A DNA stretch of 26,757 bases from Aplysia californica. Its lineage: Eukaryota > Mollusca > Gastropoda > Aplysiida > Aplysiidae. Location: contig NW_004797533.1 of assembly GCF_000002075.1 (NCBI RefSeq), positions 461,113 through 487,869 of the forward strand. Direction: 5' to 3'. Both the position numbers and the translations under genes were made by a program. This document shows, piece by piece, positions 10,136 to 19,289 of this stretch. The notes below the pieces were generated by a model. The model was not told the DNA's origin. It was given only the letters and a program-made list of their open reading frames with translations, and did no database searches. The stretch's first letter is position 1. The number at the start of each line of letters is the position of its first letter.

Positions 10136-10648
10136 GCTCTCGTGGCCTAGAGGTTTAGGTGTTGGTCTCTCATTCAAAAGTCTCGGGTTCGAATCCGGGT
10201 AGTGACAGAAAAGTTTTCTTCTCTAAAATGGTCTCCTTTCACCTCCTTTCCTGTTCTCTAGCAATGTCTGGGGTCTGCTTTCGTCTCCTCTTTCTGCCCC
10301 CACCCCTCACCTCCTTTGCCCTCTCCTCTGGGTTCCTGACTCTTTCTGCAGCCTTTCTACTGCTACTCCTTGGCTCTTTCTTACTGCTGTCTTTCTGCCA
10401 CACCCCTGATCTTCTGGTAGGAAAGATCTACACCTGGTCTTCTCCGACAAGGGCGAAAAATCTCAGAGGGCCCGTGTGCAAGATGCGCACGTTAAAGATT
10501 TTTTGGTGGTCTAAAATCGATAAGAGCAGGCTTCTGCCGCCACCCGGGCAAAATTCAAACTTTCCCTACCAGCTGAAAAAGTTTAATGTGTCCCGGGCGC
10601 CCATATGACCTTATGTAGTTGTGAGCGCCGTAAAACACTTACCAAAAA
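10136..10648 (+). mobile_element. Complete composite SINE (family A)
   Basis: A tRNA-like head carries box A 'tggcctagaggt' (from 10144) and box B 'gggttcgaatccgg' (about 10187-10200). A long pyrimidine-rich linker follows (about 10210-10400). Next comes a conserved-looking core with 'gtgcaagatgcgcacgttaa' (10474-10493), 'aaatcgataagagcaggctt' and 'gccgccacccgggcaaaatt'. The tail is 'catatgaccttatgtagttg', 'tgagcgccgtaaaacactta' and an A-rich end. At roughly 510 bp it is long for a SINE. The head and linker recur at 18083-18370, and the core and tail at 25985-26175, both on the minus strand. A 149-codon frame in it is a by-product. Clear target duplications were not found. Confidence 0.85.
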
Positions 10649-10649
10649 A

Positions 10650-10985
10650 GAAAAAAAAAGTGCAACTCCTCTCAACATGGAGCAGCACACCAATCAGCCT
10701 TGCTAATAGATTGATATCATAATATGTGATATCAACTTTATCGTATCGTTTCTCCCCTCGTTGCCTCCATCTTCCCTTTCCTTCTTCTTTGTTAAGTCTT
10801 CACAGCTCTTGGGTGCCTAATAGGGCTTGCGGCTCATCCAATGTGCGAAGTGTATCAAAGACAACGAGTTCGATAAAGTTAAATGCGGTATTTTTTCATG
10901 TTGACTTTAAGAATCTTTTTTTATTTTCTCATGTAGTATAATATGTGTTAAATTTTCTGCACAGAGGAACGAGAGCGGAAAGTGG
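10650..10985. other. Unannotated interval
   Basis: Non-repetitive sequence between the family A SINE and the TG array. A 71-codon open frame at 10726-10941 has no recognisable feature. Confidence 0.4.
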
Positions 10986-11004
10986 AGGGGGTGGGGGGTT
11001 AGAG

Positions 11005-11009
<5 letters not shown>

Positions 11010-11077
<68 letters not shown>
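11010..11077. repeat. (TG)n-(GA)n compound microsatellite
   Basis: About 17 TG units (11010-11043) join directly to about 17 GA units (11044-11077). Minus-strand frames through it encode His-Thr and Leu-Ser repeats and are artefacts. Confidence 0.95.
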
Positions 11078-11079
<2 letters not shown>

Positions 11080-11159
11080 GAGAGATAGACAGAGTTTGAT
11101 GGATAGATAGAGAAATAAATAGAAAGAGTCTACAAGATGAATCACAAAAGGAAGAGGTG

Positions 11160-11580
11160 TTGTGAACTCGTGTGTGAGCACACGTAAAAAAGACAAAGAA
11201 AACGAAGCGATTCAGCAAAGCGAAAAGAAGAGGATTTATTCCAGTCTGTATATGACAGGCTACAGCCAGTCGTGCATTCAGACAACACGCCGGTTGAAAA
11301 TGCCAACCAATGCTCTACAGCTTTCACAGTCATCCATTTTGCTGGAATAAATAAAGTACACGGAGAAATGGGGGCGGCAGATTTAGATAGAAAACGGACA
11401 CGTTGTGTCGTAGAGTTGGTAATGGCCAGCATGGAAGTATGGCTTGTACTGGATGTAAACAGTAGAAAGACCACCTAAGCTCCAAGTTTTAAGAATTGCT
11501 CAGGCTGGTAAGACTGTATAATTGCACCCTGGTTGCTTTTTAGGTAGAAAGTTCATGGTATTATCTCTGTAGTTTAGCGT
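11160..11580. other. Interval with open frames on both strands, no gene supported
   Basis: Both strands are open for a while here: minus 11142-11474, plus 11162-11350 and 11272-11478. Composition is more balanced than the surroundings. No domain, splice pattern or repeat match was recognised. The minus frame also runs towards the microsatellite. It may be an unrecognised repeat body. Confidence 0.3.
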
Positions 11581-11587
11581 TAGACCC

Positions 11588-11790
11588 CAGTAGGCGTTTT
11601 ACGTCACTTTCAACACAATACGGTTTTGTGACTGCCGAAGATTTAAAGCGTTACAAGAGAGACAAAAAAAACCACAAAAAAGAAGGAGAAGAGATTAGGA
11701 TACAGATGTTTGATAGGACGAAGAGTAAACCCAAATAGAACACCCGCTAACCACCCAAGTATTATCTCTGTAGAGAAGAATAGTGGTTTG
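11588..11790 (-). mobile_element. Old SINE copy (family B body with shared tail)
   Basis: Read on the minus strand, 'gggtggttagcgggtgttct' (from about 11760), 'cctatcaaacatctgta', a T/C-rich stretch and 'tctcttgtaac' match 22085-22220 in order. Further downstream 'gtgacgtaaaacgcctact' at 11588-11607 corresponds to the shared tail. A possible plus-strand box B ('ggttcaaatca', about 11868) lies beyond the upstream end but in the opposite orientation. The copy is strongly diverged. Confidence 0.6.
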
Positions 11791-11879
11791 CGTCTCGGCC
11801 TCTTGCTCGTTTTCTCGGTTAGCGGAGTCGGTTTCATGATGTACTGCAGAAAGGATAGCCGTGGTTCAAATCATGTTTT

Positions 11880-12350
11880 ATGAAAGCCATCAGCAAGTAA
11901 ATGTTATTTTTGTTCCACATGTAAGTCGTGTTCTCTCCAGAATGAGTTTTTCATTTTTAACTTACTCTTCGGTCTTTCGTTGGCTTAGAGCAGCGACTTG
12001 TCAACCATTTGATACCTAGCGACCACTTTTGCTCCCTTTAATCAAGAGTCTATAAAAGACTAAATTGTTCGTACAGTCTACCAAAATGTGTTTCCAAGCT
12101 CGAGATTAAGCAATATCTGTCGTTACCCGGGTGACCCACTCTTCCCACCACAATTGCCAAATCGTCCACTAGTGGTTGACTTCGCAAAGATTGGCAAACA
12201 CTGAATTTAAAAAATGAGTTAAAAAAAACTTCAGCGTGGTTTGTGTCGTAAAAAAGTTTCTTATTTTTTAAACTGTTCACGTTGTGTATTGTAACCCTGG
12301 TACATTTTTTTTTCTATTCTTAGATCTGAAATATTATAATGACAATAAGT
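11880..12350. other. Unannotated interval
   Basis: No element or gene recognised. A short minus-strand open frame at 12050-12280 has no supporting feature. Confidence 0.4.
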
Positions 12351-12355
12351 ATTTT

Positions 12356-12650
12356 CTGGGTTCGGAGTTAGGCACGATGTTGTGTCCTTGGTAAAGGCAC
12401 TTTACACGAATCTTCCCCACTTGACCCAAGCGTGAATTAGTACCCGGTCATAGTCAGCTAAAGTTCTCGTCAGTATGTGAATATTTTGGCGCCTGTAAAA
12501 TGGCTGCTTGCACTGTACGCCTACCAGGAAGTTGGAATTTCTTCATTCAGAAAGCTATCAGGTGTCTGGGTAATATAGCTCATAGAGCTTGCTGTTGAGC
12601 GGGAATTTGCGCTTTACAAAATATGCTATTCATTATTACTTTGCTACTGT
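12356..12650 (+). mobile_element. 5'-truncated SINE (family C)
   Basis: The copy begins inside a box-B-like 'gggttcggagtt' and continues with 'gtgtccttggtaaaggcact' and 'cacgaatcttccccac', a core I recognise as common in molluscan SINEs. The 3' part carries 'atagagcttgctg', 'gagcggg' and 'gcgctttacaaaatatgcta', ending in an ATT-type tail. The same core is at 24990-25050 and the same tail at 1163-1255. The tRNA head is mostly missing. Confidence 0.8.
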
Positions 12651-12780
12651 TTTTCAAACTACCCATATTCATTTCCGGAAAACTAAAATACTGTGTGAAA
12701 TTTATCCACGAAACCTGATACTTCTTTGAACAACAGTGATTGCCAACCTGAGGAGATGTAACAAGTTGGCGAGTTGGTAA

Positions 12781-12822
12781 CTTGGGTCGGGGGAGGGGAT
12801 CCTTGGGTCGGCGGAGGGGATC
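12781..12822. repeat. 21-bp tandem duplication
   Basis: Two adjacent copies of 'cttgggtcggsggaggggat' plus c differ at one position. It is G-rich on the plus strand. No further copies are seen. Confidence 0.9.
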
Positions 12823-13149
12823 ACATGGGTAATGACGTGTAGTAATATTATGCCCAACTTGGAAATACCTGTAAGTGGGCTTATGAAAATACGAGCCTTA
12901 AAAAAGTGGCATGCAAAAGTGGGCGCTGGCTGCAAAAATGTTGACAAGCATTGGCCAACAAGAACCTAAGGACTACTGTGACATTGCTTAACGTTATACT
13001 GACTGCGGAGTACAGAAACATGCAGTAAAAAAAAACCCCAGTTCACCGGGAATTTATTTTGCTCACCTTTTGTCAGATGGCTCAAAGCTGTACATGAAGA
13101 ACTGACTACAGATTACCAACTCCTTATAACATCTTTTAAAGAGCAATTA

Positions 13150-13270
13150 TGTGAGATGTATTCTGATGTGTTCCTCTCACGCCGGTCAGGGTAAACCCGA
13201 GCCATCCGTTCGGAACGTATTTGACCTGTTACGTTTATCCGGGGTCTCCACTCTCTGAGAGGGCCATCAT
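13150..13270 (+). mobile_element. Headless SINE fragment (family D)
   Basis: 'tgatgtgttcctctcacgcc' followed by 'ggtcagggtaaacccgagcc' and 'atccgttcgga' matches and continues the body of the tRNA-headed copy at 14252-14400 ('tgatgtattcctctcacacc'). The head is absent here. Confidence 0.65.
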
Positions 13271-13279
13271 TGGTCACTT

Positions 13280-14240
13280 TTAAGCTCAAGGCGGCTATCC
13301 CGAAAAATGATGTTTAGAGAAAATCCAAGGTAAAGTTTTTGCCCCTTGTTCAATTTTTTTTTTAAAACAAGGAAAGCGTTCTTTATAACCAAACAAATAT
13401 ATACCCCAATGAAACCAAACTTGTCCTATAGGAAGGGCAATGCCCACTTTTGGTGAAGATCAAGATCTCTGGACGCCACCGAAATCTGCGTTAGCCTGCT
13501 TGTCCTTAAAGTCCACCAATTATTTTGTGATTCTGAGTAACGTCACACGCTGAACGCACTCGTAACTTGCTTTGAAGAGAGGGGTCAAAATTTACTTTTA
13601 CCATCATAATAAAAGCAAATTGCAATAAACATCAATATTTCCTGGTGGAAACTCAAATATAATTTTCAAAACGGTTTTAGCACAGTGTTCAACAAATGAA
13701 GCCTATGTGTTTGAAATGCTGATGGTACGATCGCTATGAATAAAGATGATCTCGTATCGATTGAAATTTGTTTGCCTTGGGATGGGCCAAGCCTTTCACA
13801 AAACATATAGTGGATGGGGGAACGAAATAGGAATGACCTTGCTGTACGAGTCTCCGTGGAATCATTAGTACATCAGCAAAAATTGAATTTTGTTGTATGA
13901 TCCTGCTTCATGTTTGACACGAACTATAATAATATTTGCTATGAAGTAAAGTTTATTAGAAATGTAGGGTTATTTCTCCACTTGTTACGAGTTTCTATCT
14001 GTTAAAGTTAGTATTAACGTTTCCAGCCACCAATCAATGAATTAAGTGAAGCAGATATTCAGAAATTTGATAAAACAAGTGGCTTCTTTGTTGTTGAAAT
14101 AACTGTTCTTAAAAATTGTTAACATATTCATAAAACAAGAGTTAACTTTGTGTTGTATATGATATCCGGTGTATCATTTTTCAGGTTAACGAATTTAAAC
14201 TTTTGTTTCTTTCATCTGAGATGCACGTTATTTCTTTAAG
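13280..14240. other. Unannotated interval
   Basis: Nearly a kilobase of AT-rich sequence without recognisable tandem structure, element ends or coding exons. Confidence 0.5.
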
Positions 14241-14251
14241 GAACATCGATT

Positions 14252-14400
14252 CGTGTCTGTGGTGTAGCGGTGAGGTGCTTCCCTGTCGCACGAATGACGC
14301 CCGAGTTCAATTCCGGAGTAGGAAGAAATGTCCGTTGAGGATCTCTGTCTGCTGTGATGTATTCCTCTCACACCCATGAAGCGAAGCGACGTCTTTTTCA
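14252..14400 (+). mobile_element. tRNA-derived SINE (family D)
   Basis: Box A 'tggtgtagcggtgagg' starts near 14260 and box B 'gagttcaattcc' lies at 14303-14314, correct order and spacing for a tRNA promoter. The body 'gatctctgtctgctgtgatg' and 'tattcctctcacacccat' matches the fragment at 13150. The 3' end is unclear and the copy seems truncated before the 'gggtaaaccc' part. Confidence 0.75.
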
Positions 14401-14448
14401 TGCAAAGGTTTAGTGTGTTACCTTTACACCACAGACGCCAGTCTCAGA

Positions 14449-14464
14449 GGGGGGGGGGGGGGGG
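14449..14464. repeat. Poly-G run (16)
   Basis: Sixteen G residues shortly after the family D SINE. A second run of 15 is at 14678-14692, and shorter runs occur at 23897-23908 and 24635-24647. Recurrent long G/C runs are a feature of this window. Confidence 0.9.
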
Positions 14465-14677
14465 AGCATTTTGTTATATCCCTTTCTTTGACTGCTGATT
14501 TATTCTCCTCTCTTCATAGTAGGGCGAAATTTGTATTGATCTGTTATCCCTCGACTCAGCCCAACAATACGGTAAGCGTCTTAAGACAAACGTGGGTAAT
14601 TACTTCTTGGCGTATCTGGATTTGTCTGCTACATCGTCGCATTTCAAGGTATTAAGGTCTCGGTTCTATGAGAGGGC

Positions 14678-14692
14678 GGGGGGGGGGGGGGG
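14678..14692. repeat. Poly-G run (15)
   Basis: Fifteen consecutive G residues. Short Gly-containing open frames crossing it are not supported as genes. Confidence 0.9.
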
Positions 14693-15029
14693 TTGTTCAA
14701 AGGATTGTGACCCGGGGTCGTGGTGGCAGAGCTGTATGGGTGTGTGTTTCCTCACCATTAGCAATGATCTACTAATATCGTAAACGGTGCCCAAAAGATG
14801 CCCAAAAGATAAGTTTGAAATACCAGGCAACTTTCATGTGGACAACAGTAAATGTGAGGTCAGTTTTCCTTAAAATCGTCTTATGACTTCTTTATTGGTA
14901 GTTCATTTTATACCATGGCGTGCGCGCATTTTTAAATCGCTTGATTTTGCTCATGCTACATCACCTTTTTTTTTTCTTATTTTGTTTGTTCTTCTATTGT
15001 AGAGTATGATTTTTAGAAAAGTAAAGTTG

Positions 15030-15277
15030 TTCCCGCATCCGATCCGGACTTTGGGGATTGCCTTGTTAGTGAGACAACTTCCTGGGCCCTCGCCACCCTG
15101 TGGCAGGGTGGCCAGTTTCTTTTCACGCCGCTTTTACTTCCCTAACTCGAAGTCAGGTATCCATAACTGCTGGGCGGGCAGAAGGGGGCGAAAAAGATCC
15201 GTGTCCGAACCGAGGCTCGAACCCGGACTTTCCGCTTCCTAGACGAGCGCACTAACCGCTCCGCCACCGCACCCTCA
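15030..15277 (-). mobile_element. tRNA-derived SINE (family E)
   Basis: The minus strand opens with a well-preserved head: box A region 'tggcggagcggttagtgc' (about 15250-15268) and box B 'gggttcgagcctcgg' (about 15211-15225). A GC-rich body follows with 'cagcagttatggatacctga' and an inverted 'ccaccctg'/'cagggtgg' hairpin at 15093-15114. The 3' limit is estimated. The putative anticodon arm is imperfect, so it is a SINE head and not a working tRNA gene. No second copy is in the window. Confidence 0.75.
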
Positions 15278-15284
15278 TGATTCT

Positions 15285-15830
15285 AAAACATGTGCAAAAA
15301 CTGTAATGGTATTTAAGAAGCCAGAACTCTGGTTTTGACGTCAATCTCTGATATGACAGAGTGAGGTGGGTAGTCAGCAAAAAAAACACCCCAGACCACC
15401 TGTGTGTTTAGAAATCACCTATTAAGAACTGCTACGATGGTCATCCACATTATTGTCGCTGCCACCTGAGCTAACAGAACCTCTCTTAGTTGGTTTGTGA
15501 TGATTAATCGATGTACAGATGTACTGACATTAAAATACAGGGATTACATACACCCAATCTGTCATTTAAGATTTAGATGACTAGACATCTCAAAGTCTGA
15601 GGCCACATACTGGTATGAATCATTACAGACAGTCTGAAGCCGTACTTGAATCCCAATATGATGTTGTCTCCAGGTAAAATTATATTTAATTATACGAGCC
15701 GTCATGTTTACAGAGAACATACAGTAAAATTAATTGTTCTTGCGTTATCTACAGATTTGTATTGAATCTCTACTGTCCTCTAGTAAGGTGTGAACCTCAC
15801 TCAAACACAGACTTTTTTAAATTGACAACC
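15285..15830. other. Unannotated interval
   Basis: AT-rich sequence between the family E SINE and the Harbinger-like element. Nothing recognisable. Confidence 0.45.
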
Positions 15831-16813
15831 TAATGCGGTGTTCACACAAACAGGAAGAGTAAGAAGCCGAGTAAGACAAAATTTCTTAAGTCCAGCAGGT
15901 CGGGGCTACTCTGCATACATTTCGCCGAGTAGTCGGCCTCGATCCCAGAGTTCTATTTCATGCTCGCCGTGTGAAATTATTACCCGCTTGCCGAAATTTT
16001 CAAACTTGCTGAAACTTTTCGCCGTGCGAAAAATGAGTCTCCGAGTCAATGACTCGCTCGGGGAAAACTCGGGGAGGACTCGGGGAGTGTCAGAAATGGC
16101 AAGGCGTGCAAAGTTGCAAACGTTGCCGAGTGACAGTGACACGCTGACGAAATCTGAACTGGAGCCGAGTTAAATGTCATACTCTGCGGGTTAAAATATT
16201 GCTCGTCGTGTAAAAATCATGCCCGGGGAGTCGGAGTTACTCAAGCACGGCTGCAAAATTTGACACGACGAGCATGCACCGTGACATGGCGACCTTCACA
16301 CCCCTACCATACAAGCACACAGCACACTGTCCCTGCCTATTATATGCAAATCTACCGTCTACTAACGTTATTATGCCTCCGAAGTGCGCATCCATCGTCT
16401 GTGTCATATGAGGCGTGTTGAAGGAATGAGTACCAACACTTTACCTCCCTCTTTATATATTATAACATTGTACGCCGACTAACTCGGTGACGGGTAGGCA
16501 AGATAGTCAGCATGGTTGGAGAGTTTTTTTGGCGTGTGAAAGTTTACTCGGCATAGCGTGTTTCTTGGCTCTGCAAGCGGCCGGGATTCAAACTAATTGC
16601 TCGGCAAAACGCTCTGCAAGACGCTCGGCAAGACGCTTGGGGAGATGCTTGCCTTTCTAAATTATTGCTCGGCGAGCGTCTCCACGAATGCTCGCCGACA
16701 CAATAATGTCAACACTCATGGTCAGATGCTCGTCACAATTAAACCCGAACTTGGCTTGATCTTATCTGGAATTGCTCGTCGACTCTCCTCCTGCATGTGT
16801 GAACACCGCATAA
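15831..16813. mobile_element. Non-autonomous PIF/Harbinger-like element with TAA TSDs
   Basis: The body is 15834-16810 (977 bp). The ends are inverted: TGCGGTGTTCACACA is shared perfectly, and similarity continues as 'CAGGA.GAG' to about 26 bp with three mismatches. TAA is present directly outside both ends (15831-15833 and 16811-16813), fitting the TWA target preference of PIF/Harbinger elements. The interior has no transposase. It holds many degenerate copies of CTCGGC, GCTCGYC and GTGTGAAA on both strands, plus a 12-bp tandem repeat at 16599-16658. The open frames inside (111 and 132 codons) reflect this motif repetition. It would need a transposase supplied in trans. Confidence 0.85.
16599..16658. 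repeat. 12-bp tandem repeat inside the Harbinger-like element
   Basis: Five consecutive 12-base units, the first three being 'gctcggcaaaac', 'gctctgcaagac' and 'gctcggcaagac'; the last two are degraded. The unit is the same GCTCGGC motif scattered through the rest of the element. Confidence 0.85.
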
Positions 16814-17004
16814 GACTGTTCTTATGGATTTCTGCTGAGCCTTCCGTTTTTCCAATACAAGATAAGCCCTCTGCTTGTTTAAAACAAAATGTGAGGTCAG
16901 TAACCACAGCAGTTTTTTTTCTGTGTAAGTGTCTTTCGTATTTGAAAGAACTGTTGAACGTTGAATGGGCCAGTATGCAAGAACAGTTGATTTAAATCTC
17001 ATTT

Positions 17005-17070
17005 AATCATGAAGCACCTTGAGGTACAATGCACCATTGAGTGTTCGCTATAGAAGAGAGCTATATCATA
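17005..17070 (+). mobile_element. Possible SINE/LINE tail fragment
   Basis: 'gaagcaccttgaggtacaat' followed by 'tcgctatagaag' resembles the 'agcgcttgag...gcgctatataaa' tails frequent in invertebrate retroposons, and is similar in plan to 19453-19520. There is no body and no target duplication, so the call is tentative. Confidence 0.35.
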
Positions 17071-17299
17071 ATCTTAAAAGCTACTACACAGTGCGGTCAA
17101 ATATTCGTGGCGCAACCTATTGTCCAATATCTCTTCAACGAGAGGAGTGAGCTTTATTTATTCCCTTAGTTATGTATGTATAACCCAACTGTGCCCTCCA
17201 TGATGGGAGTAATAATGTAGTATATTCTTTTTATACAATATCTCTCTCTCAGTCTCCATCTTACTGTCTGTTGGCATCGTTTAGATCACGTCTATCTAT

Positions 17300-17327
17300 C
17301 TCTCTATCAATCCATCCATCCATCCAT
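17300..17327. repeat. Short CTAT/ATCC microsatellite
   Basis: A short 'ctatctatctctctatc' tract is followed by four ATCC units. Confidence 0.85.
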
Positions 17328-17563
17328 GTTATGTTTTAGGAAAATTGTTTACTTCATAAATCGCCTCATTGTATTATGTGTCAGACAATTGCACAAGCCT
17401 GAGTAATACGGGGTGCCCACAAGCGAGAGCGGATCGTGTCGGGTCATTTTCTGGTGGTTTCAGTGCACACTACAACCCAGCGGGAATTGTACTTGACTTC
17501 CTGGAAGTTAAAGTAGAGAAACCTTTAATCTCGATGGCTTCCAAGTCTCCTTTCCGGAGTTAC

Positions 17564-17705
17564 CTGTTGCAGTGTTGTGGCAGCCTGGAATCCCATAAAC
17601 ATGGTTACAATAGATACATCGATAACTTTCTATTATCAAAGATCGTTCAAAAGCAGATAGCTCTAGTTCACTCGGCGAAAACAGTGTCCGCGGAAGTCCG
17701 GCCAT
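17564..17705 (-). CDS. Candidate first coding exon, unknown protein
   Basis: On the minus strand ATG at 17705 lies in a strong context ('accaatgg') and opens MAGLPRTLFSPSELELSAFE, continuing for 47 codons with several Cys/His residues ('CIYCNHVYGIPGC') up to a good donor, CAG|GTAACT, after 17564. Upstream on the same strand, 17.85-18.0 kb is CpG-rich with a CCAAT motif (about 17908-17912) and a CACGTG E-box (17886-17891). No acceptor or second exon can be paired with it and I do not recognise the protein. The plus strand is also open here, so chance is quite possible. Confidence 0.15.
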
Positions 17706-17859
17706 TGGTTCAGATGGCGCTGCAGTTTGTGTTTTGAAGCTCTCTTTTGTTTCTCCAGAAGAAGAATAGGAATAGCACAGTTTGTTAGTTTCGCTTTCTT
17801 GTTTTTCACACAAGTAGGGTAACTCTGTTCGCAAAGTCCGCACTTTTTCGAAGAGAGCG

Positions 17860-18035
17860 CCACCAGACTTTGAGTGTCAACAGGAACACGTGACTCAGCC
17901 TTGTTGTGATTGGCTGCAAACCACACGATCGCGCGATTCGCAAGCCTGGAAACAATTTTTTTTGGTAGGTCACCGACCTCGTCGATCGGTTTGTGCCACG
18001 ATGGCCGCTTTGCGTCCTCAATTTAGGTAGCCCCG
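17860..18035. promoter_or_regulatory. CpG-rich stretch with CCAAT and CACGTG motifs
   Basis: The interval has many CpG dinucleotides compared with its flanks ('gatcgcgcgattcgc', 'cgacctcgtcgatcgg'). It contains the E-box CACGTG within 'cacgtgactcag' and an inverted CCAAT motif 'gattggctgc'. An ATG in good context on the plus strand ('cacgatggccgc', 18000-18002) and one on the minus strand at 17705 flank it, so a divergent promoter is possible. This is inference from motifs only. Confidence 0.25.
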
Positions 18036-18082
18036 ACTACCAGATCGACCCGACCCGACCTGACCTGTTTGCTCTCACTTTA

Positions 18083-18370
18083 AGATCAGGGGTGTAACTG
18101 AAAGACAGCAATAAGAAAGAGTCAGTAGTAGCAGCAGAAATAGTCAAGAACAAAGGAGAGAGGAGACCAGAAAAGGCCATTGGTTTTTTTTTAGGGGGTT
18201 AGGTGGGTGGAGATAAGGCATATCATAGAACATGACTGGAGAACAGGAAAGGAGATGAAGGAGAAAATTTAGGAGAAGAAATATTTTAATCGCCTCCAGG
18301 TTTTAAAACCCGGGACCTTTTGAATGAGAGGCGAACACCGTCCCTCTAGACCACGACAGTTCCACGAGTG
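18083..18370 (-). mobile_element. SINE 5' half (family A)
   Basis: The minus strand matches the family A SINE at 10136 from its head through its linker: 'tcgtggtctagaggg', 'ctctcattcaaaaggt', 'cccgggtt' at the degraded box B, then 'tctcctttcctgttct', 'ctgactctttc'-like text and 'cacccctgatctt'. The match stops at 18083, exactly where the 'aagtgagagc' end of the adjoining CpG-rich segment starts. The core and tail of the SINE are missing. Confidence 0.8.
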
Positions 18371-18374
18371 AGCT

Positions 18375-18785
18375 GTTAGGTTTTGGTTGCATTCAAACTG
18401 GTCTACCACCAGGCCAACAGCCATCAACATCCACTGGTTCCCCTCTTCAACAACATAATCCTTTGGTGTTCTATTGCCAATACTGTGACTAGTCCTTGTG
18501 CCAATGCCTCTGTCACAGTAAAAAATTGATGGATACGCCTAAAGTCTACCGACCATAGGTCTATTTCACATCACTGATTGTCATTCAATAATTAAGAATT
18601 AAAAAGCTTTGATCGCTGTCAGCTAGCACTTTGTCTCTTCCGCATGAATTGCTGTAAAGACTTGCACTTCGTCTTTTCGTTTTCTGTAACGACTGTGATT
18701 CTATTGTCGGCAAGCCTACCTATACGTCTGAGACCGAACTATCGGCGCCAGGGAAAGTAATGTTTGTAATCAACAAAGCCGCCAC
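18375..18785. other. Unannotated interval
   Basis: No gene, repeat or element end recognised between the family A fragment and the hairpin cluster. Confidence 0.4.
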
Positions 18786-18791
18786 CCTCAC

Positions 18792-18996
18792 CTCTCTTGT
18801 CGAGAGACTGAGTAGCCTACTTATCAATTATGCACCCTTTCGGGTCATACTCCGTCTAGACCTTCAAGGTCTGCAACAGAAGACCTTCAATAATTGTGCC
18901 TTGCAATACTATTATAGCAAGGACACATAAATAACTGGCTTGTGCGGTATTCCAGAGGACTGCTGACGAGGCATACTCAAGGCCCAACTGAGTATG
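18792..18996. other. Cluster of five short hairpins
   Basis: Consecutive perfect short stems are: CTCTC/GAGAG (18792-18806), ACCC/GGGT (18834-18845), AGACCTT/AAGGTCT around one base (18858-18872), CCTTGC/GCAAGG (18899-18922) and CATACTCA/TGAGTATG with a 9-base loop (18972-18996). No open frame covers the segment. It could be a structured RNA or decayed element DNA. Strand cannot be told from perfect stems. Confidence 0.35.
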
Positions 18997-19289
18997 GGTT
19001 TTACGTAGGACGAAGAGGGGTGCTATCCTGAACGTTGTTGTGAGCTTCGACGAGTCGTGTTTATATGTCGTTGGTTTGGCATGAGCTGTGTAACAGAAGT
19101 ACTTCAGGATCAGTAGGCCTAAGTGATAGTCATATCACGAGTGTCAAATGCCAGATTTGAGTCAATACGGAGAAGTAAACAAAGAGGAGAATCCAGCATT
19201 CAAAGAGGCCTGACTTAAGAAGCACCATGAGACGACCGGACGCAGAATCAGTTTTCTTGCCATGACAGGGATCTTCTTCCCTTTTTTAC

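Larger units (their letters stand above)
17407..18080. mobile_element. Possible TIR element, poorly defined
   Basis: 'aagcgagagc' at 17421-17430 is an imperfect inverted counterpart of 'gctctcactt' at 18071-18080. The similarity continues inward through 'gtcgggtc' and 'ctggtggt/ctggtagt'. TAA lies next to or near each side (17404-17406 and 18081-18083), but the left match starts 14 bases inside that TAA, so the border is doubtful. The interval is CpG-rich and contains promoter-like motifs. It may instead be unique host DNA with chance inverted similarity. Confidence 0.3.

Noticed and set aside
10136-10205. Functional tRNA genes at the box A/box B sites (also 14252, 15277 minus, 24908)
   Set aside because: Boxes are present but the acceptor and anticodon stems are imperfect and each head leads into a SINE body found elsewhere in the window.
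10159-10608. 149-codon hydrophobic frame
   Set aside because: It lies entirely in the family A SINE; the Leu/Ser/Phe-rich product comes from the pyrimidine-rich linker.
10907-11218. Minus-strand frame with Leu-Ser and His-Thr repeats
   Set aside because: It is the translation of the TG/GA microsatellite.
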